Assembly (NCBI GenBank): GCA_031290155.1
Contig: JAITOB010000026.1
Location: 1 to 39,410 of the forward strand
DNA: 39,410 nucleotides
Direction: 5' to 3'
Source of the DNA: Endomicrobium sp.
Lineage (GTDB): Bacteria; Elusimicrobiota; Endomicrobiia; Endomicrobiales; Endomicrobiaceae
The notes under the pieces were generated by a model. It searched no databases. It worked only from the letters and a program-made list of their open reading frames with translations, and was not told where the DNA came from. Made by a program: the position numbers and the translations under genes. Positions 23,916 to 32,036 of this stretch are shown here, piece by piece. The first letter of the stretch is position 1, and the number at the start of each line of letters is the position of its first letter.

Positions 23916-25923
23916 ATGTTAAAAACGATTTTTCAGTTTAGGAAATTAGCCGCGGTTTTTATTTTTGTAATTGCATTAGCAAGTTTGTCTTTTGCAAGCG
24001 AAGCCAATTTGATTGTTCTGAATTTAGCTTCTGTCAGTTTTTTTGAAAATGCGGTTAACGGTAAAATGCTTTTAATGTTTGGTTTTTTTATTTGTGCTTT
24101 TGGTTTGATGTCTGGACTCTACCATTTTTTAAGTATTAAAAATCTTCCAGTTTATAATTCTATGAAATCTATTTCAGAACTTATCTATGAAACGTATAAA
24201 ACGTATCTTGTAACTCAAGGCAAATTTATAATAGTTGTTGCTTGCGACTACAAAATAGTATATTTTGGTTTGTTGCAGCATCATAGGAATTCTAGGCAGT
24301 TACACAGTAGCGTGGTTTGGAATGAGAATTAACACTTTTGCAAATTCAAGGACTGCTTTTGCAAGTTTGAAAGGCAGACCTTTCCCGCTTTATGCAATAT
24401 CGCTTAGAGCAGGTATGAGTAAGAGATGCTTTCGATAAGTATAGAACTGTTTATAATGCTTGTAATTCTGCTTTTTATTCCCTCAGATTTTGCAGACGTG
24501 TTTTATAGGATTTGCAATCGTATAATCTCTGGGTGCGCCTGTCCTTAGAATAGCAGGTGGAATATTTACAAAGATCGCGGATATTGGTTCAGATTTAATG
24601 AAAATTATATTTAATATTAAAGAAGACGATGCGAGGAACCCCGGAGTTATTGCAGGAGATTCCGTAGGACCTACTGCAGATGGTTTTGAAACTTACGGAG
24701 TAACAAGGAGTAGCTTTAATAACATTTATAGTGCTTGCTGTGGATAATCCGGATTTATAGGTTAAATTTTAAGTATGGATTTTCGTAATGCTTTTAATTA
24801 TGCTTTTGTCAAGCGCTATTTCTTATGAATCAATTCTATAATTGCAAAAGTAAGATATTCTGCTTTAAAAAAAATGGATTTTGAAGCCCCTTTAACATCT
24901 CTCGTATGGATAACTTCTATAGTTTCAATAATATTTATTTTTATTGTTTCTAATCTTGTAATCGGCGATTTGGGAGATGGAACTTTTTGGTGGAAACTTT
25001 CGCTTATTATAAGCTGCGGAACAACAGCCGGCGCAATTATTCCTGAGGTTGCAAAGATTTTTACTTCTGTAAAAAGCGATTTTGTACAAAATGTTGTCAC
25101 TTCTTCAAGATACGGTGGGGTGTCGCTTAACGTTTTGCAGGTCTTACGGCTGGAAATTTCAGCGGTATTGCTTATGCGATAAGCTTAAATGGGTCTTGGT
25201 TCAATTATGATATTTTCAACAATAGTTATGCTTACGGAAGGCCTTACAACAGGACTTGAAAATCTCTCTGTGCTGTATGCGCCTTTTCTGTTAGGTTTAA
25301 TTGCAGGTGGAGTGGTTATTTACTGCTTTACCGACGCTTCCAACCATGCTGTAACAAGCGGCGCATATAAAGCCGTAGAGTTCATTAAGAATAATATAAA
25401 GCTTGATGGCAGCGCAGATAGAGCTTCCACTGAAGATTCTAATAAAGTTGTTGCAATATGCACCAGATATGCGCAAAAAGGTATGATAAATCTGTTCCTT
25501 GTTATTTTCTTTACAACTCTTGCTTTTGCATTCGTCGAACCTTACTTTTTTATAGATTATCTTATTTCAATAGCTTTATTCGGTCTTTTTCAAGCGATAT
25601 TTATGGCAATCGCCGGTGACGCATGGGATAATGCAAAGAAATATGTTGAAGTTGATCTGCATGAAAAAGGAACTGAACTTCGCAAGGCTACTGTTGTCGG
25701 AGATACAGTGGGAGATCCGTTTAAAGATACTTCTTCTGCCGCAGTGAATCCTATAATTAAGTTTACAACGCTTTTTGGGCTTCTAGCGCTGGAGCTTGCG
25801 TTAGTACTTGCTACAAAAAGAGCATTAAATACTGCTCTTGCGGGAGTATTTTTTAGCATTGCAGTAATATTTGTAATAAAGTCATTTACTGATATGCAAA
25901 GTAAAGATAAAGAAGTGCAATGA
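23916..25923 (+). pseudogene. hppA: Membrane-bound proton/sodium-translocating pyrophosphatase, frameshifted and catalytic loop deleted
   Basis: Fragments in all three frames match one HppA protein of about 650-700 residues. In order they are: the N-terminal helices from 23916 behind [88 protein letters not shown]-like helices; ISCGTTAGAIIPEVAK; YAPFLLGLIAGG; CFTDASNHAVTSGAYKAVEF; GDAWDNAKKYVEV; and GDTVGDPFKDTSSAAVNP to 25923. The loop between PGVIA and GDSVG lacks about seven residues (expected DCTGDNA or similar), removing pyrophosphate/Mg-binding acids. Six or more frame breaks are present. The last 245 residues (25189 on) are one open frame, but without the rest it cannot work. Confidence 0.93.
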
Positions 25924-26609
25924 ACTTCCTAAGAAATATTTTTGCATTTTTATTAATGCCTGCAGTAGGCACAGCCGGATATGTGCTTATTAAAGATTTT
26001 TTGTGTTTTACAGTTTCAGTTGGGAATAAGTATATTTTGTTTTGGATAGGGCTTTTATGTTATGCGGTATTTCAAATAGTTCTTTATAAACCGATGAAGA
26101 CTTATGTGTTCGGGCATGAGCTTTCTCATGCTTTGGCAGGTATTTTAAGCGGAGCAGGAGTTAAAAAATTCAACGTCAGTAAAAAGTCCGGTAGCGTAGT
26201 TTTGACTAAAGATAATATTTGGATAACTCTTGCTCCGTATTTTTTCCCTGTATATACTTTTGCGCTGACAATAATTTATATTTTTCTCGGGTGGTTTACA
26301 GATATAAAACAGTTTTACGGATATTTCCTTTTTTTTACGGGGTTTTCAATAGCTTTTCATGTTGCCATTACGATATATGTGCTTAATATAGGACAGCCGG
26401 ATTTAAAAGTTTATGGGAAATTTTTCTCCTATATTTTAATTTTTGCAGTAAATATTATAGTATTCGCGTTGCTTGCAGCCTTGGCTTTTCCATACGGAAT
26501 AAATGTAAAAAATATTTTCTTAAAAATGTTCAAAAATATAATAGTTGTTTATAAGTTTATATATATAGGAGCGTTAGATGCATGGTTAGCATTCCAAAAG
26601 ATGAAATAA
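25920..26609 (+). CDS. M50-like integral membrane zinc metalloprotease
   Basis: The 229-residue, mostly hydrophobic protein has about six transmembrane segments. FGHELSHALAGILSG (about 64-78) is an HExxH zinc site inside a membrane segment, and ITLAPYFFPVYTF follows; together these fit the M50B-like site-2 protease superfamily. The usual second motif with a distant Asp is not clear to me, so activity is unproven. Its ATG overlaps the stop of the broken hppA (ATGA), and its 3' end overlaps the next gene by 28 bases, so the three following genes form one unit. It remains open while hppA decayed, which suggests its function does not depend on HppA. Confidence 0.65.
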   Translation: MNFLRNIFAFLLMPAVGTAGYVLIKDFLCFTVSVGNKYILFWIGLLCYAVFQIVLYKPMKTYVFGHELSHALAGILSGAGVKKFNVSKKSGSVVLTKDNIWITLAPYFFPVYTFALTIIYIFLGWFTDIKQFYGYFLFFTGFSIAFHVAITIYVLNIGQPDLKVYGKFFSYILIFAVNIIVFALLAALAFPYGINVKNIFLKMFKNIIVVYKFIYIGALDAWLAFQKMK

Positions 26610-27172
26610 AGAGAAAAGGAGTTCATTTTGCGACTCTTATATATGTTTTTGGATATTGGTATCTCCCCAAGCCCGTAATTGTTTTGGGTCTTGCCGGTCT
26701 AATTGCATTTGTTGCATTCTTTGAATTTTTGAGATTTAAGATTCCTAAACTAAACGATTTTTTTAAAAGTAATTTTAAAGGATATTATAGAGATGAGGAA
26801 GCCGATAAAGTCAGCGGTTTAATCGGTACGTTGTCAGGGGCTTTGGTTACAATACTGATATTTTCAAACAGGTATATGGTGCTTACAAGTTTTCTTTACC
26901 TTGTATTTGGCGATACTGTTGCAGCTTTAGTAGGCAGAAGTTTTGGTAAACATAGAATGATTTTTGCAGGGAAAACTTTGGAAGGCACTCTGGCATGTTT
27001 TGCAGTTTGTTTTCTGACAGGTATTTTTATATTTAACTGGAAGTTTGCATTTATTGGAGCTGCTATAGCGGCTGCAGTTGAGGCAGTACCTTGGAAAATA
27101 AATGACAACTTTTGGATGCAGATACTTAACGCTTGGATTTTAACATTATTGTCAGATATATTGTATGGGTAA
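26582..27172 (+). CDS. SEC59/DGK1/VTE5-type membrane lipid kinase or phosphatidate-cytidylyltransferase-like protein
   Basis: The 196-residue protein has about six membrane helices. EIKRKGVHFATL at the start, VFGDTVAALVGRSFGKHR (about 108-125) and GKTLEGTLACF (about 130-140) followed by an A-x-x-EA-x-PW segment are the marks of the dolichol kinase/phytol kinase/CTP-dependent diacylglycerol kinase family. Substrate is unknown; a polyprenol or diacylglycerol phosphorylated with CTP is the family expectation. AGGAG at 26567-26571 lies 10 bases before ATG 26582, inside the preceding gene. It overlaps the deacetylase gene by 8 bases. Confidence 0.75.
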   Translation: MVSIPKDEIKRKGVHFATLIYVFGYWYLPKPVIVLGLAGLIAFVAFFEFLRFKIPKLNDFFKSNFKGYYRDEEADKVSGLIGTLSGALVTILIFSNRYMVLTSFLYLVFGDTVAALVGRSFGKHRMIFAGKTLEGTLACFAVCFLTGIFIFNWKFAFIGAAIAAAVEAVPWKINDNFWMQILNAWILTLLSDILYG

Positions 27173-27845
27173 AATGAAAAATTTTATTATATTCATATTT
27201 CTCTTTTTTACATCTGTATGTTTTGCACAAATGGAAACATTTTATGCCGACGGTCCTAAAGATGTTAAAAAAATTGCATTGACTTTTGATGATGGTCCCG
27301 GCAAATCCACTGAAGAAATTTTAAAAATATTAAAAGAAAAAAATATTAAAGCTACGTTTTTTATGCTCGGTATAAGAGTGCATAATGATCCTGATACTGC
27401 TAATAAAGTTGCTGCCGGCGGACACGAAATTGCAAATCATACTTATGAACATATAAATTTTTATTCCTATAAAGAAAAAGATAAAATAAAGAAAATAGAA
27501 AAAGAACTTTTACAGGGTGAAAGCATAATAAAACAAGTAACGGGCATTAAGCCTTTTTTACTGCGTTTCCCAAACGGATATTCAAAAAGTGATGCTATAG
27601 AAGTGGCTAGAAAACGCGACTATTATGTAATAAACTGGAGTTTTGGCTGCGATTGGATGAAAATTAGCGCTGAAGGAATGCATGAAAAATATAAAAAAGC
27701 TTTAAAAAACGGAGCAATATTTTTAATGCACGACTTATCTAAAAATGAAAAAATATTATCATTCTTAAGCAATTTCATAGATGAAATTAAAGAATCAGGT
27801 TACGAAATAGTCACTATAAGCGAACTTTTAAATTTTAGTAATTGA
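27165..27845 (+). CDS. Exported polysaccharide deacetylase (NodB domain)
   Basis: A signal peptide (about residues 1-21, ending VCFA before Q) is followed by a carbohydrate esterase 4 domain. KKIALTFDDGPGKSTEEIL holds the catalytic Asp pair, and HEIANHTYEH the H-x3-H metal ligands. LRFPNGYSKSDA, the INWSFGCDW stretch and LMHDLSKN correspond to motifs 3-5, with HD in the last. It would deacetylate GlcNAc in peptidoglycan or another glycan outside the inner membrane. The start may be ATG 27165 or the ATG three codons on (27174). It ends a three-gene overlapping operon that may modify envelope lipid-linked sugars. It is intact, which shows that the wall still matters to the cell. Confidence 0.85.
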   Translation: MGKMKNFIIFIFLFFTSVCFAQMETFYADGPKDVKKIALTFDDGPGKSTEEILKILKEKNIKATFFMLGIRVHNDPDTANKVAAGGHEIANHTYEHINFYSYKEKDKIKKIEKELLQGESIIKQVTGIKPFLLRFPNGYSKSDAIEVARKRDYYVINWSFGCDWMKISAEGMHEKYKKALKNGAIFLMHDLSKNEKILSFLSNFIDEIKESGYEIVTISELLNFSN

Positions 27846-27856
27846 AGGAGCGTTTG

Positions 27857-28140
27857 ATGGCAGATATATTAATTTTATCAGTTCAAAATTGAGAATTCAG
27901 GAAGCATTAAAACTAATTCAGGCTGTATAATTAAAACGCGGCTTGGCATTCATGACAGTTCTGCAAGTTTTTGTTCTGATGCAGGCCTTATAATACTGGA
28001 ACTTTTATCAGAGGGGACAAATCCTGTAGAGAGGCTGTAAAAATCTTATTAAAGAATTAAAGAAAATCAGCGGTGTAAAAGCAAAATTCGTCAATGTACA
28101 GTTCTTTTTCTATGACTTTTACTATATTATAAAATTTTAG
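27857..28140 (+). pseudogene. TM1266-like small ACT-domain protein (hydrogenase-system regulator type), frameshifted
   Basis: GAAGGAG precedes ATG 27857. The frame gives MADILILSVQN and stops. The second frame gives RIQEALKLIQ. The third gives GCIIKTRLGIHDSSASFCSD, then GLIILELLSEGTN. After another stop, LIKELKKISGVKAKFVNV follows. Together these form an 85-residue ACT-like protein of the family often called putative iron-only hydrogenase system regulator. Three or four frame breaks make it non-functional. I know no firm function for the family, and the match is from pattern memory. Confidence 0.55.
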
Positions 28141-28255
28141 GATATTAAAATAAGAATTATTTTAATTATACTTAAATAGATTTTAGAATACTGCAGCTTT
28201 AACAATGAAACAATGAAGGAGTATTCGTATGAAGTATAACAATAATAGCGGTAAA

Positions 28256-28515
28256 TTAGAAATAATACAAACCGCTGGATGGAGCGAATGCTGATTTTAT
28301 GATTTTCTGCCGCTTTTTTGAAGTCACTGCTTCCCGAGGAGTTCCGCTGTAAACAGATTTTCTATATTTTACTTCTAAAAAAATTATTATATTATTTTGT
28401 TTCGCTATTATATCTATTTCCCCAAAAGGCGTTATAAAATTCTATAACCGGTACTGCTTAAATATTTAGCACTTCTTTTTCTTTTTCAAAAACCTATATC
28501 TCTGTTAGTTTTCAT
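28256..28515 (-). pseudogene. yraN: YraN (UPF0102) nuclease-like protein, frameshifted and truncated
   Basis: ATG 28515 overlaps the rnhB stop. The frames give MKTNRDIGF, then AKYLSSTGYRIL, then TPFGEIDIIAKQNNIIIFLEV and KYRKSVYSGTPREAVTSKK, the core of the YraN family (GEID...EVKxR, a PD-(D/E)xK-like site). Frame breaks fall near 28485 and 28440, and the last third is lost after IIKSAFAPSSG. The rnhB-yraN order is widely conserved, which supports the call. Its disappearance fits the general loss of DNA-processing genes here. Confidence 0.85.
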
Positions 28516-29158
28516 TGTGGATTCTTAAATTAAGATTACTTTCAGCGGTAATATTGCTTACTGCAGAGAAAGTAATTCTGTGAATTGGACAATGGCCATA
28601 TTTTTTTAAAATTTCTATGTGCTTTTTTGTTCCATATCCTTTGTGTTTTTCAAATTCATAAACAGGATATTTTTTTGCATATCGAAACATTATTCTGTCT
28701 CTGGCAACTTTTGCAAGTATTGAGGCTGCAGCTATACAAGCGCTTTTTGCGTCGCCTTTTACGATTGTTTCCTGATTAAATGGTAATCCCGGGATTTTTT
28801 GATTGCCGTCTATAAGACACAAGTCTGGCTTTATTTTTAATTTAAGCACGGCTCGCGACATTGCAAGAAATGTTGCTTTTAAAATATTTATTTTATCTAT
28901 GATTTTATTATCAACTGTTTCAATAGCGTAAGCCGATGCTTTTTCTTTTATCATTTCAAAGAGAGCTTCTCTTTTTTTCTCTGATAATTTTTTAGAATCA
29001 TTTAAATCCGGTAATATTAAATCTTTTGGAAATATTACTGCGGCAGCTGCTACCGGACCTGCTAAAGGACCTCGCCCAGCTTCATCAATGCCCGTAAGCG
29101 AACCGAATCCCATGTTATTGTAATACTTATTATCAAAAGAAAATAAATTTAACAGCAT
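28505..29158 (-). CDS. rnhB: Ribonuclease HII
   Basis: The 217-residue enzyme cuts the RNA strand of RNA-DNA hybrids and starts removal of single ribonucleotides from DNA. GIDEAGRGPLAGP (23-35) has catalytic Asp25 and Glu26. LIDGNQ gives the next acid, and KGDAKSACIAAASILAKVARDR contains the last catalytic Asp and the helix around it. YEFEKHKGYGTKKH is the usual closing motif. Length is normal. It follows rplS in the ribosomal/tRNA block and overlaps the start of broken yraN. Confidence 0.95.
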   Translation of the reverse strand: MLLNLFSFDNKYYNNMGFGSLTGIDEAGRGPLAGPVAAAAVIFPKDLILPDLNDSKKLSEKKREALFEMIKEKASAYAIETVDNKIIDKINILKATFLAMSRAVLKLKIKPDLCLIDGNQKIPGLPFNQETIVKGDAKSACIAAASILAKVARDRIMFRYAKKYPVYEFEKHKGYGTKKHIEILKKYGHCPIHRITFSAVSNITAESNLNLRIHNEN

Positions 29159-29267
29159 AGCATTTTACCGTTTAATTCTTTCTGATTATGTCAAAAGATA
29201 ATTTGTCATATATGATAAAAGGAATCAATGTACTAGTTTGCTGTTTCTTGTATCGAGGCAGCTTTTT

Positions 29268-29636
29268 TTAATCCTTTCTAGAATTTCTAGAAGAATCTTC
29301 GGAGATTCTTGCTGCTTTTCCTGACAGATTTCTTAGATAGTAGAGTTTTGCTCTGCGTACTTTTCCGCGTCTTACGACTTGAATTTTATCAATACGCGGT
29401 GAATGTAGGGGGAAAATTCTTTCAATCCCTACTCCAAAAGAAACTTTTCGTATTGTAAAAGTCTCTGAAAGTCCGCTGCCTCTCACACGTATAACCATAC
29501 CTTCAAAAATCTGTATTCTTTCATTCCCGCCTTCAACTACTTTAAAATATACTTTCAACTGATCGCCTGATTTAAAAGTAACTCCCCAGTCCTTTTTTTG
29601 CGCGGCTTGAACTTGATCTAATAATGACAATAACAT
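29268..29636 (-). CDS. rplS: 50S ribosomal protein L19
   Basis: The 122-residue protein starts [20 protein letters not shown] and contains [19 protein letters not shown], then [33 protein letters not shown] and [20 protein letters not shown], the whole L19 fold at the 30S-50S interface. GGAGCAG stands just before the ATG. Its place after trmD is the standard order. Confidence 0.97.
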   Translation of the reverse strand: MLLSLLDQVQAAQKKDWGVTFKSGDQLKVYFKVVEGGNERIQIFEGMVIRVRGSGLSETFTIRKVSFGVGIERIFPLHSPRIDKIQVVRRGKVRRAKLYYLRNLSGKAARISEDSSRNSRKD

Positions 29637-29732
29637 TTCACTGCTCCTTTATAGATACAAAGCTGAATTAACAACATATATTTCTGCACATCGGTTCACT
29701 TATATATTATTTATATTAATATTATTAACAAC

Positions 29733-30446
29733 TTAATTTTGCTTTTTATTTTTCAATAAATCTGGACGGCGCTCTTTTGTTCTTATATATGCTTCTCTTT
29801 GCCGCCACTCGCTGATTTTTTTATGATTTCCGGACAAAAGAACTTCCGGTACTTTATAACCCTTAAATACAGCAGGTCTTGTATAATTCGGATAGTCCAA
29901 CAAATTATTATAAAATGAATCATTTCTTACCGAAGACTCTTCTTTAATAACGCCTGGAAGCATTCTTGCAATACTGTCAATTAAAACCATAGCAGGAATT
30001 TCCCCGCCTGTAAGAACATAGTCGCCTATAGATATTTCTTCGTCAATATAATTAATAATACGCTCGTCAATACCTTCATAATGGCCGCATATAAGAACTA
30101 AATACTTAAATTTTATAATATCTTCTATAACATTATTATTTAGGGTTTTCCCCTGCGGAGACATATATATGACATAAGGCTTTGCATAAGGGTTCTTATA
30201 AAATCTATTCTTCTTTTTTACTCCTGCGCTTTTTATAGCGTCATATAAAGGTTCCGGCTTCATCACCATACCCGATCCACCGCCAAAAGGCCTGTCGTCA
30301 ACTTTCTTATGTTTATCTTTAGAGAAAGACCTTATATCAATCAGGTTAATTTTAAGAATATTTTTTTTTAATGCTTTATTTATCAAACTTTCCGTAAGAG
30401 GACCTTTAAACATTGTCGGAAATATTGTAAGAATATTAATCTTCAT
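29733..30446 (-). CDS. trmD: tRNA (guanine37-N1)-methyltransferase
   Basis: The 237-residue SPOUT methyltransferase adds m1G37 to tRNAs reading CNN codons and prevents frameshifting. It starts MKINILTIFPTMFKGPL. FGGGSGMVMKPEP, YMSPQGKTL, LICGHYEGIDERI and SIGDYVLTGGEIPAM form the knotted SAM site, and a C-terminal domain ends at RRPDLLKN. An in-frame start eight codons upstream exists, but ATG 30446 matches the family N-terminus. It overlaps the end of rimM by 11 bases. Confidence 0.96.
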   Translation of the reverse strand: MKINILTIFPTMFKGPLTESLINKALKKNILKINLIDIRSFSKDKHKKVDDRPFGGGSGMVMKPEPLYDAIKSAGVKKKNRFYKNPYAKPYVIYMSPQGKTLNNNVIEDIIKFKYLVLICGHYEGIDERIINYIDEEISIGDYVLTGGEIPAMVLIDSIARMLPGVIKEESSVRNDSFYNNLLDYPNYTRPAVFKGYKVPEVLLSGNHKKISEWRQREAYIRTKERRPDLLKNKKQN

Positions 30447-30753
30447 ATACAAAATAACCGTTATACTCAAGAATATCGTCTGCTGATTTTACGTGACCGT
30501 AAATATCTTCATAACCTTTAGGCAAAACAACAAAAATCTTTTTTCTTACAGTGTTTACTTCTTTTATTATATTTTTTAATGCGGGAATTAAAACTTCCTC
30601 ATTATAATCTTTCACGACCCAGACATCATTGCTGCCTGTTAATATAACATCAGAAAAAACTCCCAAACGGGTTCCGTGTTGATTGAAAACTTCAAAACCC
30701 AAAATATCTGAGACTTTCCACTTTAAATTTAAATCGCTCTTTTTATATTCCAT
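30436..30753 (-). CDS. rimM: RimM reduced to its PRC-barrel domain
   Basis: The 105-residue protein matches only the C-terminal half of the 16S rRNA maturation factor RimM. KVSDILGFEVFNQHGTRLG, VILTGSNDVWVV, EVLIPALKNIIKEVN and KIFVVLPKGYEDIY are the PRC-barrel strands. The N-terminal RimM domain (about 80 residues, with the KPHGIKGE-like motif) is absent. No room exists for it, because khpA ends four bases before the ATG at 30753. Domain loss appears complete and clean, without a nearby frameshift. It may still bind ribosomal protein S19, since that contact is known to involve the PRC part of RimM, but the rRNA-side function of the N-domain would be missing. The khpA-rimM-trmD position supports the name. 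Confidence 0.8.
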   Translation of the reverse strand: MEYKKSDLNLKWKVSDILGFEVFNQHGTRLGVFSDVILTGSNDVWVVKDYNEEVLIPALKNIIKEVNTVRKKIFVVLPKGYEDIYGHVKSADDILEYNGYFVYED

Positions 30754-30757
30754 TTTC

Positions 30758-30988
30758 TTACTCAACAATTTCAACAGTTACTCTTTTATCTAGTTTTGCG
30801 GAAGCTGAATTTACGATAATTTTTATTGATTTTATGATTCTACCTTCTTTTCCGATAATTTTTCCCCTATCTACATCTGCGACTTTTAATTCTAAAACGG
30901 TAACCTTTTCCCCAGTAACTTCTCTCACTTCTACTTGATCCGGATTGTCAACCAAAGCTTTCGTGATTAAAAGTACTAGACCTTTCAT
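30758..30988 (-). CDS. khpA: KhpA-type single KH-domain RNA-binding protein
   Basis: The 76-residue protein contains VADVDRGKIIGKEGRIIKSIK with the GxxG loop (GKEG, 46-49) of a type II KH domain. Members (YlqC, KhpA) bind RNA broadly and influence cell division and elongation in Gram-positives. Length and position between rpsP and rimM are typical. It is preceded by a GGGAGGTGG run that serves as a strong ribosome site. Confidence 0.92.
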   Translation of the reverse strand: MKGLVLLITKALVDNPDQVEVREVTGEKVTVLELKVADVDRGKIIGKEGRIIKSIKIIVNSASAKLDKRVTVEIVE

Positions 30989-31041
30989 AAATGCCCACCT
31001 CCCCCTGTCCGTAGTATGTATGTCTTTACGTCAGAACCAGA

Positions 31042-31296
31042 CTATTTACTTACTTTTAATTGATTGGTTCTTTTTATTAATGCGGTTACCGTTTCTGAAG
31101 CTTTCGCCCCGGCACTCAGCCAATAATTTATTCTTTCCGTATTAACGTTGAAATTATTATTTTCTGCAATAGGATCGTATTGACCAAGAATTTCAATCGG
31201 CTCTCCGTCTCTTTTTGCTTTTTGATCAACCGCTACAAGTCTGTAATAAGGTCTTTTAGGTTTTCCTTTTCTTTGTAAACGTAATCGAACTGCCAT
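31042..31296 (-). CDS. rpsP: 30S ribosomal protein S16
   Basis: The 84-residue protein starts MAVRLRLQRKGKPKRPYYR and goes on VAVDQKAKRDGEPIEILGQY with INYWLSAGAKASETV, the complete S16 sequence pattern. An in-frame start 21 codons upstream is possible, but GGAGGGAA lies just before ATG 31296, and S16 begins here in all bacteria I know. It heads the rpsP-khpA-rimM-trmD-rplS-rnhB operon. The ffh gene that often precedes it is absent. Confidence 0.97.
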   Translation of the reverse strand: MAVRLRLQRKGKPKRPYYRLVAVDQKAKRDGEPIEILGQYDPIAENNNFNVNTERINYWLSAGAKASETVTALIKRTNQLKVSK

Positions 31297-31366
31297 CTGG
31301 TTCCCTCCGTAGTACGTAGTGCCTTTATAATAAACAAGCGATACAGCAATAGATAACATCTGAATT

Positions 31367-31396
31367 ATTGTATATAACTGAATTATAATTTGTCAA
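31367..31396 (-). promoter_or_regulatory. Sigma70 promoter of the rpsP operon
   Basis: On the minus strand TTGACA (31396-31391) and TACAAT (31372-31367) are separated by 18 bases. It lies about 70 bases before rpsP. Confidence 0.7.
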
Positions 31397-31615
31397 CCTG
31401 TTGCTCTATTCAGCTAGCGTAAATATCAAACTATATAAGCGGACAGTATATTTAAAAATAATATGTCTGCTGACTATTGATGTTTTGATTAAATAATCCT
31501 CTGTATTCTTTTCAGTATAAAATATTTGATATAATAAAATTATATTGTGTATTGCAATTTTAAACTGCATTTTGACCGGTTTTCATTTGCATCATTTAAA
31601 ATCCAATATAAGGTA

Positions 31616-31645
31616 TTGACAAGAAGTATTTTAATTTTATATAAT
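31616..31645 (+). promoter_or_regulatory. Sigma70 promoter of groES-groEL
   Basis: TTGACA at 31616-31621 and TATAAT at 31640-31645 are both perfect, with an 18-base spacer. It is 75 bases before the groES ATG and should give high constitutive expression, which fits the chaperonin overproduction common in endosymbionts. Confidence 0.85.
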
Positions 31646-31719
31646 AAGCAACCGTTAGATGACAGCGCTAAAATAAAAATGTTACAAAAGTAATAAAATA
31701 AAAATAAGGAGGAAGTGAA

Positions 31720-32004
31720 ATGATCAGACCATTAGCTGACAAGATTTTAGTTAGACCTACTGAGACCAAAGAAGTGAAAAAAGGCGGTATTATTATTCCT
31801 GATACTGCAAAGGAGAAACCTCAAGAAGGAGAGATTATCGCTGCAGGAACCGGTAAAAAAGCTGAAGACGGGAAAATAATAGCTTTAGATGTGAAAAAAG
31901 GAGATAAAGTTCTTTTTGGAAAATATTCCGGGACAGAAGTTAAAATTGATGATGTAGAATATCTTATTATGTCTCAGGATGATATTTTGGGTATAATAGA
32001 ATAA
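31720..32004 (+). CDS. groES: Co-chaperonin GroES
   Basis: The 94-residue lid of the GroEL chamber begins [22 protein letters not shown], has the mobile loop [16 protein letters not shown], and [24 protein letters not shown] completes the fold. The AAGGAGG ribosome site is ideal. It is separated from groEL by 32 bases. Confidence 0.97.
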   Translation: MIRPLADKILVRPTETKEVKKGGIIIPDTAKEKPQEGEIIAAGTGKKAEDGKIIALDVKKGDKVLFGKYSGTEVKIDDVEYLIMSQDDILGIIE

Positions 32005-32036
32005 TCTAATCAAAAAAAATACAGAGGGAGGAAGTT

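Larger units (their letters stand above)
31297..31719. promoter_or_regulatory. Divergent control region rpsP / groES
   Basis: The 423-base gap contains one strong promoter for each direction (listed separately) and otherwise AT-rich sequence. There is no canonical CIRCE element: only a short TTAG...CTAA inverted repeat (31655-31671) lies downstream of the groES -10. The groES ribosome site AAGGAGG is at 31706-31712. Confidence 0.5.

Noticed and set aside
28230-28293. Short plus-strand frame with a GAAGGAG site starting MKYNNNSGKLE
   Set aside because: It is only 21 codons and lies opposite the 3' end of the yraN remnant; the ribosome-site match is likely chance.
31650-31680. Possible CIRCE/HrcA site before groES
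   Set aside because: Only TTAG and CTAA half-ends at wrong spacing are present; the nine-base GAGTGCTAA arms are absent.
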